Shown here one piece after another: positions 1 through 7,588 of a stretch of DNA of 64,000 nt. Source of the stretch: an uncultured Bacteroidales bacterium (GTDB lineage Bacteria > Bacteroidota > Bacteroidia > Bacteroidales > Paludibacteraceae); the NCBI GenBank assembly GCA_902799185.1, contig CADBZO010000010.1:1-64000 (forward strand), in the 5' to 3' direction. How positions within the stretch are numbered: position 1 is the first letter of the stretch; each line of letters begins with the position of its first letter. Made by a program: the position numbers and the translations under genes. The notes under the pieces are model-generated. The model was not told the DNA's origin and ran no database searches. It saw nothing but the letters and a program-made list of their open reading frames with translations.

Positions 1-14
1 AGAAATTGGGAACG

Positions 15-242
15 TCACATAACTTCCTGATTCATAAATGATAAGGCACGGCTAATTGTTGCCGTGCCACATTTTTTGTCGTTGGAAAGTTGGATGTAAT
101 TCAGCCCCGGATGCGCCAGATGGTAGGCATAGATGTCCATCCATTGGGCGTACTTGAGCGGGAGCTCGAAATCGTTGAAGAGAATGCTCAGTTCTCCTTC
201 CTCTTTTTTTTGAGCAGAAATTGATACTTGGTCATAGAACAA
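15..242 (-). CDS. Hypothetical protein, 75 aa
   Basis: This short complete ORF runs from an ATG at 242 to a TGA at 15-17. I do not recognise the family. The protein is soluble-looking, acidic at the N-terminus, with no signal peptide or membrane segment; a middle part (ELPLKYAQWMDIYAYHLAHP) looks like a folded small domain rather than noise. It is the last gene read leftwards before the window edge and is separated from the gene to its right by a terminator hairpin (284-316), so it is probably its own transcription unit. A chance ORF cannot be excluded. Confidence 0.4.
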   Translation of the reverse strand: MFYDQVSISAQKKEEGELSILFNDFELPLKYAQWMDIYAYHLAHPGLNYIQLSNDKKCGTATISRALSFMNQEVM

Positions 243-283
243 ATAATAGTTAATAATTTAAATTTTTGTTGTTTGATAGATAT

Positions 284-316
284 AAAAAAGGCGGTAACCC
301 ATGTCGGATTACCGCC
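284..316 (-). terminator. Intrinsic terminator
   Basis: An 8-bp perfect stem, GGCGGTAA (290-297) with TTACCGCC (309-316), is followed on the minus strand by a run of T (289-284). It would end leftward transcription of the lipoprotein genes at 355-1761. The stem resembles the terminator at 5526-5560, which shares the CGGTAA/TTACCG core. Confidence 0.75.
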
Positions 317-354
317 ATTTGTGCTGCTATTTGCTTATATAAATTGTATGGGGG

Positions 355-468
355 TTATTTGACCAACCAGACAGAACGTGCAACGTCGTTATAGTCAAAA
401 AAGACAACCTCGTACCGAGACTCCTTGAAGGTCATAAAAAATAGTTTTTTCATTCTATTCATTTTCAT
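355..468 (-). CDS. Small ORF, 37 aa, translationally coupled to the upstream lipoprotein
   Basis: The ATG at 468-466 overlaps the TAA stop of the preceding gene (TAATG), a classical coupling arrangement, and the ORF ends at a TAA (357-355) about 40 nt before the terminator at 284-316. The product begins MKMNRMKKLFF and continues with an aromatic- and acid-rich segment ending ARSVWLVK. It has no complete signal peptide. It could be a genuine small protein or the remnant of a larger secreted protein whose middle was lost. No family is recognised; the placement between stop codon and terminator is the main support. Confidence 0.4.
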   Translation of the reverse strand: MKMNRMKKLFFMTFKESRYEVVFFDYNDVARSVWLVK

Positions 469-1274
469 TATTCGTAATACGTTATTTCCCGGGTTTCGAT
501 GGTGTAAACGAGTCGTTCGTCGTTTTCGGAAGGTGTGGTTATTTTGCGGATGTAATTGCCTTGTTCGTCGTATTCGTACGAAAAAGTATTGTAGTATAAA
601 CCGGCTTGGTCTGAAGCGATGAGCCCGTGGTCGTTATAGGTATAATGGTTCGTGGACATAACCGAATCATTCTCGTCGATCCACTGTTCACAAGCGGGGT
701 TTCCATGAGTATCGTAAGTGCAGTTCCATTTATAGACGATGGTTCCTTGTGGTGAATAGGCAGTATAGGCGAGTACATGTCCCGCGTCGTCATAGCGATA
801 ATCGCGTCGGACGAGGTTCTCTTCTACATCGCCTGTCAGGACATGGGTCTCGATAGAGCGATGATCGGCATAGGTGTATTCTTCGCGGGACATAACGGTT
901 CCGTCTGCGCCATACATCCCCCATGACACCCTATCGCCGTGTGCATCGTAACGGTCTATTTCGTCGAAATCCGGGCCTCCGTCCATATCGAAATGTTTGA
1001 TGGTCCGGCATCCGGGTTCGTAGTAATAGAGTTCGGTACCGTTCTCATGGACGACCTTCTCGATCCGTCCCTCTTGCGAGAAAGTGATGGTTCGGGTCGT
1101 GAGGGTGTCCAAGGGCACGCACTCGCCGTTCTCGATGATGGCGTCGTACTCGGTAATGGTGACGGTCTGTACCGGTCCTGCAAGATGCAAATCCGTCTTG
1201 TCGGTTGATGGCGGTAAAGCTGTGTTCTTACATCCGATAAAGATGAGAGGAAGCAAATAAAAATATTTTTTCAT
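468..1274 (-). CDS. Lipoprotein with YD/RHS-like repeats, 268 aa
   Basis: The chosen start is the ATG at 1274, which gives MKKYFYLLPLIFIGCKN, a lipoprotein signal peptide with Cys at residue 15; the longer in-frame extension would precede a signal peptide and is unlikely. The body (about residues 75-255) contains repeated Y-x-Y-D/N-x-x-G-x motifs such as YTYADH, YRYDDAGH, CTYDTHGN, YTYNDHG and YEYDEQGN, spaced roughly 25-30 residues, as in YD repeats of RHS proteins, here without a toxin domain. It is likely anchored in the outer membrane. It lies 13 nt downstream of another lipoprotein gene and forms an operon with it. Function unknown. Confidence 0.85.
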   Translation of the reverse strand: MKKYFYLLPLIFIGCKNTALPPSTDKTDLHLAGPVQTVTITEYDAIIENGECVPLDTLTTRTITFSQEGRIEKVVHENGTELYYYEPGCRTIKHFDMDGGPDFDEIDRYDAHGDRVSWGMYGADGTVMSREEYTYADHRSIETHVLTGDVEENLVRRDYRYDDAGHVLAYTAYSPQGTIVYKWNCTYDTHGNPACEQWIDENDSVMSTNHYTYNDHGLIASDQAGLYYNTFSYEYDEQGNYIRKITTPSENDERLVYTIETREITYYE

Positions 1275-1287
1275 ACGTGTGTAAGTT

Positions 1288-1761
1288 TTATTTTTCCGGT
1301 TGTTTCGCGTTCTTCCATGTCTCGAGACAGAGCGATTCAAGTCGTTTGAGTCCGTTTCCCTTCGGGCGTACCATGTACCCGGAGGAGGAGACGGAGGTAT
1401 CGCTGTTCACGAAGCGGATGTACAGTTTCCAAGCCGAACCCCCACAGACATGACGATGCCGCCAGGAGGAATAAGACTCCTTGTAGGATAACATCTTCTC
1501 TTCGGTTATGATCTGACGAACTTGGTCTGCAAACGCATCCGGTACCTCCATGGTCGGGGCTTCTTCGATCTCGCAGTTCGTACCATTGGTCAGCCTATAC
1601 TGTCCGTCGGCATCCAATCGAAGGATGAAATGGAGGGTAGGGTAACGGGTCGCATTATCGACTCTGTACTCCATCGAGGCGATAGGAGTGTCGGGTACGG
1701 GACGGGTCTGCATACAGCCGGCGAGAAATGGAAGGAACATCGCAAACAGTAGTTTTTTCAT
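1288..1761 (-). CDS. Lipoprotein of unknown function, 157 aa
   Basis: The N-terminus MKKLLFAMFLPFLAGCMQ is a clear lipoprotein signal with lipobox LAGC. The mature protein is small and mixed alpha/beta, with a Tyr/Trp-rich stretch (YKESYSSWRHRHVCGGSAWKLYIRF) in the second half. No domain is recognised. It sits upstream of, and is probably cotranscribed with, the YD-repeat lipoprotein, and 36 bp downstream of the DUF1573 gene, so the three envelope genes may form one leftward operon ending at 284. Confidence 0.8.
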   Translation of the reverse strand: MKKLLFAMFLPFLAGCMQTRPVPDTPIASMEYRVDNATRYPTLHFILRLDADGQYRLTNGTNCEIEEAPTMEVPDAFADQVRQIITEEKMLSYKESYSSWRHRHVCGGSAWKLYIRFVNSDTSVSSSGYMVRPKGNGLKRLESLCLETWKNAKQPEK

Positions 1762-1797
1762 CTTGTTATTCCGGATAATCAGGAACGGTGATGGAGA

Positions 1798-2682
1798 TTA
1801 ATACAGTCTTTTCCATTCGGCTTCGTCATCTGCGTCATAGACGTACTTATACGGGCAGCCTTTGATCTCGAATGTATATCCGCGGTTACGTTTCCAAGCC
1901 TTGCGGGTTGTGTCGTCGGCTTTGTCCCATCGGATGATCTCGACCGGTTCGATTGCCTGGAGGGCACCATCGACATAGATGGCGAGGAAGGTCGAATGGA
2001 TCACCGGCATTTCCGAGGTGGAGACAACGGGTTCGACTTTGCTCTCCTGTCCCGGGTTCAGTTGTGATTTCACGAGGGATTGATAGATATGTCCCTGTCT
2101 GTCGGCGAGACCGATCTGAACCTCCATTTTCTTGTCCGTCAGGTTGGCATACTGCATGGTGAAAGGCAGTTCGTCGCCGCAAACACAGAAGTTCCATACC
2201 GGATAGAGACGGTGCATACGCAGACGACCTATACGGCGGTTGAAAACCTCCGAACGCTTGAGGAAGATCGTACCTCCCACCTCAATGGTCTGGGTGTAGT
2301 TCTTCTTTCCGTCGGTGTAGAGGACTTGGATCGGGGTCTTCCATGCGTACCGGTCGGGTACATCCTCCCAGCGGTAGTTCGGCGTCCACTCCACGGTGAT
2401 GGTGTTCTTGCCCTGCGGGGGAGTCGGATTAACGAGCCACGAAACCTCCAGGCGTGCTCCTTCCCATTGGATATCCGAGATGGAAACGGGTGTCTTGGAG
2501 GTGTTGACGAAATCAAAGGTCATCACCTTGGTTGCCGTTCCGGCATCGACACGGCCCAAATCACGTGAAACGACCTCAAAACGGAGAGGTCCGTTCTGTA
2601 CACCTGTTTGTTTCGGGGCTTTCTTCGCCCACATGCCCTGTACTGCTACGAGACAGAGCAGAAAGAGAGTGATTTTTCTCAT
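1798..2682 (-). CDS. Exported DUF1573-like protein, 294 aa
   Basis: The start at 2682 gives MRKITLFLLCLVAVQGMWA, a good Sec signal peptide; the open frame extends 148 codons further upstream only because the 9-bp repeat array there lacks stops. Residues about 35-95 (DLGRVDAGTATKVMTFDFVNTSKTPVSI) match the DUF1573 pattern: an Ig-like fold seen in many Bacteroidota periplasmic or surface proteins. The remainder (WKTPIQVLYTDGKK, cysteine pair near CVCGDELPF) may be a second beta domain. Function unknown. Its leader is the longest repeat array in the window (29 units). Confidence 0.85.
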   Translation of the reverse strand: MRKITLFLLCLVAVQGMWAKKAPKQTGVQNGPLRFEVVSRDLGRVDAGTATKVMTFDFVNTSKTPVSISDIQWEGARLEVSWLVNPTPPQGKNTITVEWTPNYRWEDVPDRYAWKTPIQVLYTDGKKNYTQTIEVGGTIFLKRSEVFNRRIGRLRMHRLYPVWNFCVCGDELPFTMQYANLTDKKMEVQIGLADRQGHIYQSLVKSQLNPGQESKVEPVVSTSEMPVIHSTFLAIYVDGALQAIEPVEIIRWDKADDTTRKAWKRNRGYTFEIKGCPYKYVYDADDEAEWKRLY

Positions 2683-2695
2683 ATCTGTATTTTTT

Positions 2696-2961
2696 GCGTA
2701 ATTTGCGTAGTTTTCGTAGTTTGCGTAGTTTACGTTGTTTACGTAGTTTGCGTAGTTTTCGTAGTTTGCGTAGTTTTCGTAGTTTGCGTAGTTTACGTAG
2801 TTTGCGTAGTTTACGTAGTTTGCGTAGTTTACGTAGTTTGCGTAGTTTACGTAGTTTTCGTAGTTTGCGTAGTTTTCGTAGTTTAGTTTACGTAGTTTTC
2901 GTAGTTTGCGTAGTTTTCGTAGTTTACGTAGTTTGCGTAGTTTGCGTAGTTTACGTTGTTT
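2696..2961. repeat. 9-bp tandem array CGTAGTTTN, 29 units
   Basis: Twenty-nine units of [a/g/t]CGTAGTTT in direct tandem lie immediately upstream of the DUF1573 gene (ATG at 2682). The variable base is a, g or t; two units have CGTTGTTT and one CGTAATTT. A 5-nt insertion (AGTTT, after unit 21) breaks the phase once. In the minus-strand frames the unit encodes NY[A/V/E], LRK or TT[Q/E/K], without stops, so any ORF caller will extend the gene through it. Confidence 0.97.
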
Positions 2962-2972
2962 GAAGTTGTTTG

Positions 2973-3029
2973 AGCAGCCAAGCTGCTTTGTTTGAGGTTG
3001 TAACCCTGCGGGAAACCAATCCCGCAAGG
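2973..3029. repeat. Paired intercistronic hairpins (AGCAGC and TGCGGGA types)
   Basis: Two hairpins recur between genes of the surface-protein cluster. The first is AGCAGC-CAA-GCTGCT (2973-2987), also at 7240-7254, 10024-10038 and 12457-12471. The second is a TGCGGGA/TCCCGCA stem with loop AACCA (3004-3029), also at 5869-5894, 7325-7350 and 12488-12513, with a variant at 10055-10080 that keeps pairing by compensatory changes. The second type is followed on the plus strand by T-rich sequence in most copies (strongest at 5895-5906), so it may act as a terminator for opposing transcription. Confidence 0.9.
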
Positions 3030-3045
3030 CTGAATTTTTATTTAG

Positions 3046-3229
3046 ACAAAAACCTATAAAACCCCTTGTCGTTTGTAGCCCCATGGGCTCTTGTATCTTG
3101 GTTCGGCTGTGCGTCCTGGTATGCAAGCATCCCCGCCGCCCTTCCGCCCCAATCTACACTCCTTGAGGAGTACAAACGCCTTCGGCAATAAACCTAAAAA
3201 ACAATTTTGCAAGTCCTCTAATTTTTAGA
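3046..3229. repeat. Dispersed structured element, copy 1
   Basis: About 180 bp are repeated nearly exactly at 7366-7541 and, more divergently, at 32960-33105 and (inverted) 33195-33345. The shared core folds: outer stem CGTTTGTA (3070-3077) with TACAAACG (3171-3178), an AGCCC/GGGCT hairpin (3077-3089) and an ACTCC/GGAGT hairpin (3158-3171). No convincing coding frame is conserved among copies. The rest of the 2683-3336 gap holds the 9-bp array, the paired hairpins and an AT-rich ~45-bp stretch (3301-3345) repeated at 7554-7600. Confidence 0.9.
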
Positions 3230-3336
3230 GGTTCTATGCTTTCGCTTAATCCACTCCCGTGGCGCTCAAGCTCGAAATGTCATCCGAGACATTTCTTCAT
3301 GTCAAAAATTATCAAAAATGATCCAAAAATTATTTT

Positions 3337-5436
3337 TTATTTTTTAATTTCCACGCCGCGGGCGTCATAGGTCTTATCGCCAACGAGAATGAGGAGTTGA
3401 CCGTCACGGAGGATTTTCTCTCCCTTTGAGGGGGAGTTGGAGGGGGTTTCCTCAATGCCTTGTATTGACTTTCGCGTGAAATAGCCGGGTTTGCTGTTAA
3501 GATCCGGACGGGCGTAGGTGATGTCCGTATAGTCGCTATCATACCTTGTTCCTTTATCGCCGATGAGTGCGGTACAGTTTTTGAACATACCGTATGAATT
3601 TATTACGTTATGTTTGCTCCAATCGTCATTGCAATAAATCGTTTTCAGTTCCGAATCATTGTAGAACATAGCCATCATTGAATCTACCTTTTCTACATTA
3701 AAAGAGGTCAAATCCAATGATTTCAGCGAGGAACAACGATTAAACATATGAGACATCTCCGTCACGCTGGAGGTATTGAACTTCGTTACATCTAAAGAGG
3801 TCAGCGACGAACAATTATAGAACATACTGCGCATAGCCTTTACGTTGGAGGTATTTAACTTTGTTACGTCCAATGAGGTCAGTGAGGAACAACCATAGAA
3901 CATATAAGACATATCCGTCACGTTAGCGGTATTGAACTTCGTTACATCCAATGAGGTCAGCGAAGAACAATTATAGAATATGGCAAATATAGTCGTCACA
4001 TTAGCCGTATTGAACTTCGTTACATCCAATGAGGTCAGCGACGAACATCCATAGAACATAGTGCGCATGGAAGTCGTCTCGGAGGTATTGAGTAGGTTGA
4101 GAGAGGATATCTGTGTCAGGTTAGTCAAGTTATAGAACCATTTTCTGCAGGTCTTAGGGCGAGCCTCTTCAACACCCTCCTCAAAATATACTATCGTGAC
4201 TTTATTTCTTGCGTCGGAGGTCATGTTATTAGTGCCAAAACCATCTGCATTCCATGCCAGATTAGCTTGTATGGGATTATCGTCGTAGAAGATATGCATA
4301 GCCGTTCCGTCAGCGCTCATCTGGGCATACAGCACCTTCTTTTTCGTGAAGTACCCCGGTTTTCCGGAAACATCCGGACGGGCATAACTCTTGTCGGTAT
4401 AGGAACTACTATAGCTTGTGTTATTGCCGCCTTTGAGTTTCGTACAACCATTAAACATTTTTTCGGAACTCGTAATAGAGGTTTTCTGGCTCAGATTTGT
4501 ACCGCAGTATATGGTCTCCAGTTTGCTGCATTCATAAAACATGTAATTTGTAGAGGTTATCGCATCGAAACGGAACTTCATTAAATCCAAGGAGGTTAAC
4601 GATGAGCATCCATAGAACATGCTTCTCATATCTTTTACCTTTGAGGTATTGAAGCTACTGAGATTAATCGAAGCAAGTGCTGTGCAAGATTGAAACATAG
4701 CATACATATCTATTACATTCTCGGTATTGAAACTGCTAAGATCCAACGAAGTGAGTGACTCGCACCCAGTGAACATATAAACCATTTCCGTCACATTCTC
4801 GGTATTGAAATTCGTAACATCCAATGCGGTCAGCGAGGCACAATTCTTAAACATCCAACTCATATCCTCCACATTCTTAGTATTGAAATTCGTAACATCC
4901 AATGTGTTCAGAAAGGAACAACCAAAAAACATAGCAGCCATATCCGTCACATTCTCGGTATTGAAATTCGTAACATCCAATGCGGTCAGATTGTAACAGT
5001 TATAGAACATATAAGACATATCCGTCACGTTGGATGTATTGAAATTCGAAACATTCAATGAGGTTATTTGGTAACAGTCTTCGAATAGTCTAGACAGCGT
5101 CGTCACATTTTCTGTATGGAGATATTCCAATCCTGTGATATAGGCTGCATTCTTCAGACCGGCAAACCAATTATCCATATAGATCGGACGGGCTTGGCTC
5201 ATGGTATTGGTGATCATGACCGACGTGATTTGCTCACGCTCCGATTCCGTCATGTTTCTTGTACCATTTTCCGGAGACCAGTGTGCAATTACACCAGAAT
5301 AATTCGCTTTCTCATCATAGGCAATCTGCATCTGATTATTGTGCAGGATTGCGAAGATTTGTTTCGCCGCGTAGGCTTTTTGTACGCTCGTTATGCCTAC
5401 CAGGCACAGAAGAGCAAATAGTAAATGTTTTTTCAT
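3337..5436 (-). CDS. BspA-like DUF285 surface protein, 699 aa
   Basis: The start at 5436 gives MKKHLLFALLCLVGITSVQKAYA, a Sec signal peptide; upstream frame is repeat array. Two DUF285 (BspA-type leucine-rich) blocks occupy roughly residues 25-365 and 370-660, with many copies of the unit MFxxCSSLTSLDVTKFNTxNVTDMS (about 22-24 residues). Such proteins form elongated curved surfaces and are often cell-surface adhesins; that role is inferred from family. There is no Fn3 domain, unlike its neighbours. The C-terminus (ILRDGQLLILVGDKTYDARG, then VEIKK) is the tail common to the locus, preceded by a palindromic-repeat-encoded linker (PSNSPSKGE). Confidence 0.93.
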   Translation of the reverse strand: MKKHLLFALLCLVGITSVQKAYAAKQIFAILHNNQMQIAYDEKANYSGVIAHWSPENGTRNMTESEREQITSVMITNTMSQARPIYMDNWFAGLKNAAYITGLEYLHTENVTTLSRLFEDCYQITSLNVSNFNTSNVTDMSYMFYNCYNLTALDVTNFNTENVTDMAAMFFGCSFLNTLDVTNFNTKNVEDMSWMFKNCASLTALDVTNFNTENVTEMVYMFTGCESLTSLDLSSFNTENVIDMYAMFQSCTALASINLSSFNTSKVKDMRSMFYGCSSLTSLDLMKFRFDAITSTNYMFYECSKLETIYCGTNLSQKTSITSSEKMFNGCTKLKGGNNTSYSSSYTDKSYARPDVSGKPGYFTKKKVLYAQMSADGTAMHIFYDDNPIQANLAWNADGFGTNNMTSDARNKVTIVYFEEGVEEARPKTCRKWFYNLTNLTQISSLNLLNTSETTSMRTMFYGCSSLTSLDVTKFNTANVTTIFAIFYNCSSLTSLDVTKFNTANVTDMSYMFYGCSSLTSLDVTKLNTSNVKAMRSMFYNCSSLTSLDVTKFNTSSVTEMSHMFNRCSSLKSLDLTSFNVEKVDSMMAMFYNDSELKTIYCNDDWSKHNVINSYGMFKNCTALIGDKGTRYDSDYTDITYARPDLNSKPGYFTRKSIQGIEETPSNSPSKGEKILRDGQLLILVGDKTYDARGVEIKK

Positions 5437-5454
5437 AAGAGTTATATTGTTTTT

Positions 5455-5508
5455 ACGTAGTTTGCGTAGTTTACGTAGTTTTCGTAGTTTGCGTAGTTTG
5501 CGTAGTTG
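5455..5508. repeat. 9-bp tandem array, 6 units
   Basis: Six units of the CGTAGTTTN repeat begin 18 bp upstream of the ATG at 5436. They lie between that start and the terminator at 5526-5560, so the surface-protein gene must be transcribed either from a promoter in or beside the array or by read-through. Confidence 0.95.
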
Positions 5509-5525
5509 TTTGATACGCATACAAA

Positions 5526-5560
5526 AAACGGTAACCCGTTGAACTATTGGATTACCGTTT
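5526..5560 (-). terminator. Intrinsic terminator of the 42-aa ORF
   Basis: A 9-bp stem AAACGGTAA (5526-5534) with TTACCGTTT (5552-5560) is followed on the minus strand by a T tract. It lies 25 nt after the stop of the small ORF at 5586-5714 and upstream of the repeat array and of the DUF285 gene. It may fully terminate the small transcript or act as an attenuator for the surface gene. Confidence 0.75.
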
Positions 5561-5585
5561 TTATTTTTCGAGATAAATATGTTAT

Positions 5586-5714
5586 TTATTTTCCGACAAG
5601 AAAATCAATGATATTATACATCAATATACCATCCTCTGTCTTTTGATATTCATACTTCCGTTGTTTAATTACCTTTTGTTGAAAATTATTGCGTGTTCCC
5701 GCATTTTTTTTCAT
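5586..5714 (-). CDS. Small ORF, 42 aa, with its own promoter and terminator
   Basis: An ORF from ATG 5714 to TAA 5586 encodes a 42-residue basic peptide that starts MKKNAGTRNNFQQKVIKQRK and ends in a hydrophobic segment (MYNIIDFLVGK). A strong Bacteroidota promoter ends 13 bp upstream (-7 box TACCTTTG at 5734-5727), leaving a leader of only a few nucleotides, and a terminator follows at 5526-5560. It is not recognisable as a known family. The tight promoter-ORF-terminator packing argues for a real gene or an expressed short RNA rather than a chance ORF. Confidence 0.45.
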   Translation of the reverse strand: MKKNAGTRNNFQQKVIKQRKYEYQKTEDGILMYNIIDFLVGK

Positions 5715-5726
5715 TCAAATCCGCTG

Positions 5727-5757
5727 CAAAGGTACAACTTTTTATCGAAATATGCAA
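5727..5757 (-). promoter_or_regulatory. Promoter (TTG-20-TACCTTTG)
   Basis: On the minus strand TTGC (5757-5754) and TACCTTTG (5734-5727) are 20 bp apart, matching the Bacteroidota -33/-7 consensus. The spacer resembles those of the promoters at 32287, 46487, 49881, 56421 and 57844. It drives the 42-aa ORF. Confidence 0.75.
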
Positions 5758-5817
5758 GTATTTCGGCAGAAAAATCACGATTTTCTTCTTTTTTCGGTAA
5801 TCCAAATGTCAAAGATC

Positions 5818-5860
5818 AATTCATTTACCATTTGACCATTTACCATTTGGTCATTTGGCT
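5818..5860. repeat. CATTTACCATTTGGT-type short repeat
   Basis: Three near-copies of CATTTACCATTTG stand side by side between the promoter at 5757 and the TGCGGGA hairpin at 5869-5894. The same motif appears at 33125-33170 and in frame inside the AsmA-like gene at 39322-39354, where it encodes a doubled NDQMV. Confidence 0.85.
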
Positions 5861-5902
5861 TTTTGTAACCCTGCGGGAAACCAATCCCGCAAGGCTGTTT
5901 TT

Positions 5903-7165
5903 TTATTTTTTAATTTCAACGCCGCGGGCATCGTAGGTTTTGTCGCCGACGAGGATGAGGAGCTGACCGTCGCGGAGGATTTTCTCTCCCCTTGAGGGGG
6001 AGTTGGAGGGGGTTGTTTCTACGCCTTGTCCCGGAGCCCCGGTCGTGAAGGAAATAGTACGGGAACTCTCGCTGTAATCGGTAGAAGAGCATTGTGATCT
6101 AACCCATACCTTATAGGTCGTATTGGGCGTAAGATTTCTCAAAACAACGCCTGAGGTAGTTACCTCTACATCGTTGTGCCCTACCCAAGTTTCCGCTTGA
6201 TAGTAGACGGTCGATTTCATTTGCTTCGACTCAATCGCCCATGTGATTGTAGCTGTTGTGGCAGTGATATCCGATGCGCTCAGGTCACGGGGCGTGGGGC
6301 AAGCCGATTTGGTGAAATAGCCTTTGGTACCGGCTACATCCGGACGGGCATAGGTGAGATCAATCGCGGACGAAGAATACTTGGAGCCATTTTCGCCTTT
6401 GAGTTTGATGCAAGATGTGAACATATCCGTACCGGTAGCTGTTGAGGGAGCAGCCTGCTTCCAATCATAATCGGCATAGATGGTGGTCAGATTGTTAGCA
6501 CCATAAAACATTTTGTTGAAAATCTTTACGTTCCCTACCTCAAATCCGCTAAGGTTCAGTTTCGTGAGGCTGGTGCAACCATCGAACATCTGTCCCATAT
6601 CAGTCACTTTTTCCACCTTAAAATTTGTTCCGAATGTGATACTCTCCAGTGCATGACAGTTCAGAAACATCGCATGCGTACTTTTCAGTGAGTAAGAAGA
6701 AAATTCATGCAGATCGAGGTTCTTTAATGCCTTGCAGTTATGGAACATGCCACGCATGGTGGTAACATTCGTAGTAATAAAATATGAGCCATTAAAGGTC
6801 AAGGACTGCAAATTCTCGCAATCACGGAACATACGCTCCATCGTGGTTACTGACCTAGTTTGGAGATAATTTAGATTCAAGATGGATGTTACTCCTTTAA
6901 AACCATCGAACCAATAGGCGGTAGAGGTCGGGGTCGCATTGGCTACCGATGAATCAAATTGGATGGTCTTGATTGCGGTTCCCTGAGAATAATCCCACCA
7001 GCCTGTGTGTTCGCCGGTCGGAGCTACTTTACCATTACGGGAAACACGTTTACCATCATAATAGATGGTCAATTGTGTTCCGTCCTGTACTGCATACAAT
7101 TCTGTTGCAGCCTGTACGCCCATTGCCATCAGCATGGCGCACGCAAAAAGAGTGATTTTTTTCAT
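5903..7165 (-). CDS. DUF285 plus fibronectin III surface protein, 420 aa
   Basis: Starts with signal peptide MKKITLFACAMLMAMGVQA at 7165. One DUF285 block spans about residues 20-290 (units such as MFDGCTSLTKLNLSGFEVGN), followed by one fibronectin type III domain (about 295-380, CPTPRDLSASDITATTATIT onward) and the shared C-terminal tail. The linker before the tail is again PSNSPSRGE, encoded by the C-rich palindromic repeat at 5983-6017. Predicted exported and surface-attached. It is the shortest member of the cluster; a 5-unit 9-bp array precedes it. Confidence 0.92.
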   Translation of the reverse strand: MKKITLFACAMLMAMGVQAATELYAVQDGTQLTIYYDGKRVSRNGKVAPTGEHTGWWDYSQGTAIKTIQFDSSVANATPTSTAYWFDGFKGVTSILNLNYLQTRSVTTMERMFRDCENLQSLTFNGSYFITTNVTTMRGMFHNCKALKNLDLHEFSSYSLKSTHAMFLNCHALESITFGTNFKVEKVTDMGQMFDGCTSLTKLNLSGFEVGNVKIFNKMFYGANNLTTIYADYDWKQAAPSTATGTDMFTSCIKLKGENGSKYSSSAIDLTYARPDVAGTKGYFTKSACPTPRDLSASDITATTATITWAIESKQMKSTVYYQAETWVGHNDVEVTTSGVVLRNLTPNTTYKVWVRSQCSSTDYSESSRTISFTTGAPGQGVETTPSNSPSRGEKILRDGQLLILVGDKTYDARGVEIKK

Positions 7166-7183
7166 AATGTTAATATTGTTTTT

Positions 7184-7228
7184 ACGTAGTTTACGTAGTT
7201 TGCGTAGTTTACGTAGTTTTCGTAGTTT
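7184..7228. repeat. 9-bp tandem array, 5 units
   Basis: Five CGTAGTTTN units lie 19 bp upstream of the ATG at 7165, followed by the AGCAGC hairpin (7240-7254). Confidence 0.95.
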
Positions 7229-7239
7229 GAAGTTGTTTG

Positions 7240-7541
7240 AGCAGCCAAGCTGCTTTGTTTGACATTGTTTGTTATATTGTTTTGTTCACGAATGAAACAA
7301 ATTAAACGAATTTTTTCTTTGTAACCCTGCGGGAAACCAATCCCGCAAGGCTGAATTTTTATCTAGACAAAAACCTATAAAACCCCTTGTCGTTTGTAGC
7401 CCCATGGGCTTTGTATCTTTGTCCGCTTGATCGTCCTTGTAAGCAAGCTTCCATGACGCTCAATCGCCCCAATCTACACTCCTTGAGGAGTACAAACGCC
7501 TTCGGCAATAAACCTAAAAAACAATTTTGCAAGTCCTCTAA
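7240..7541. repeat. Intergenic repeat block with structured element copy 2
   Basis: The gap 7166-7588 has no gene. After the 9-bp array it holds the AGCAGC hairpin (7240-7254), the TGCGGGA hairpin (7325-7350), copy 2 of the dispersed structured element (7366-7541; outer stem 7391-7398 with 7491-7498) and the ~45-bp AT-rich repeat (7554-7600) also seen at 3301-3345 and, diverged, at 17707-17742. Confidence 0.9.
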
Positions 7542-7588
7542 TTTTCTTATTAGTCAAAAATTATCAAAAATGATTCAAAAATTATTTT

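Noticed and set aside
1798..3126. A longer 442-codon version of the DUF1573 protein with NYANYV repeats
   Set aside because: The extra part is the 9-bp array and hairpin DNA read through because the repeat lacks stops; a good signal peptide starts at 2682.
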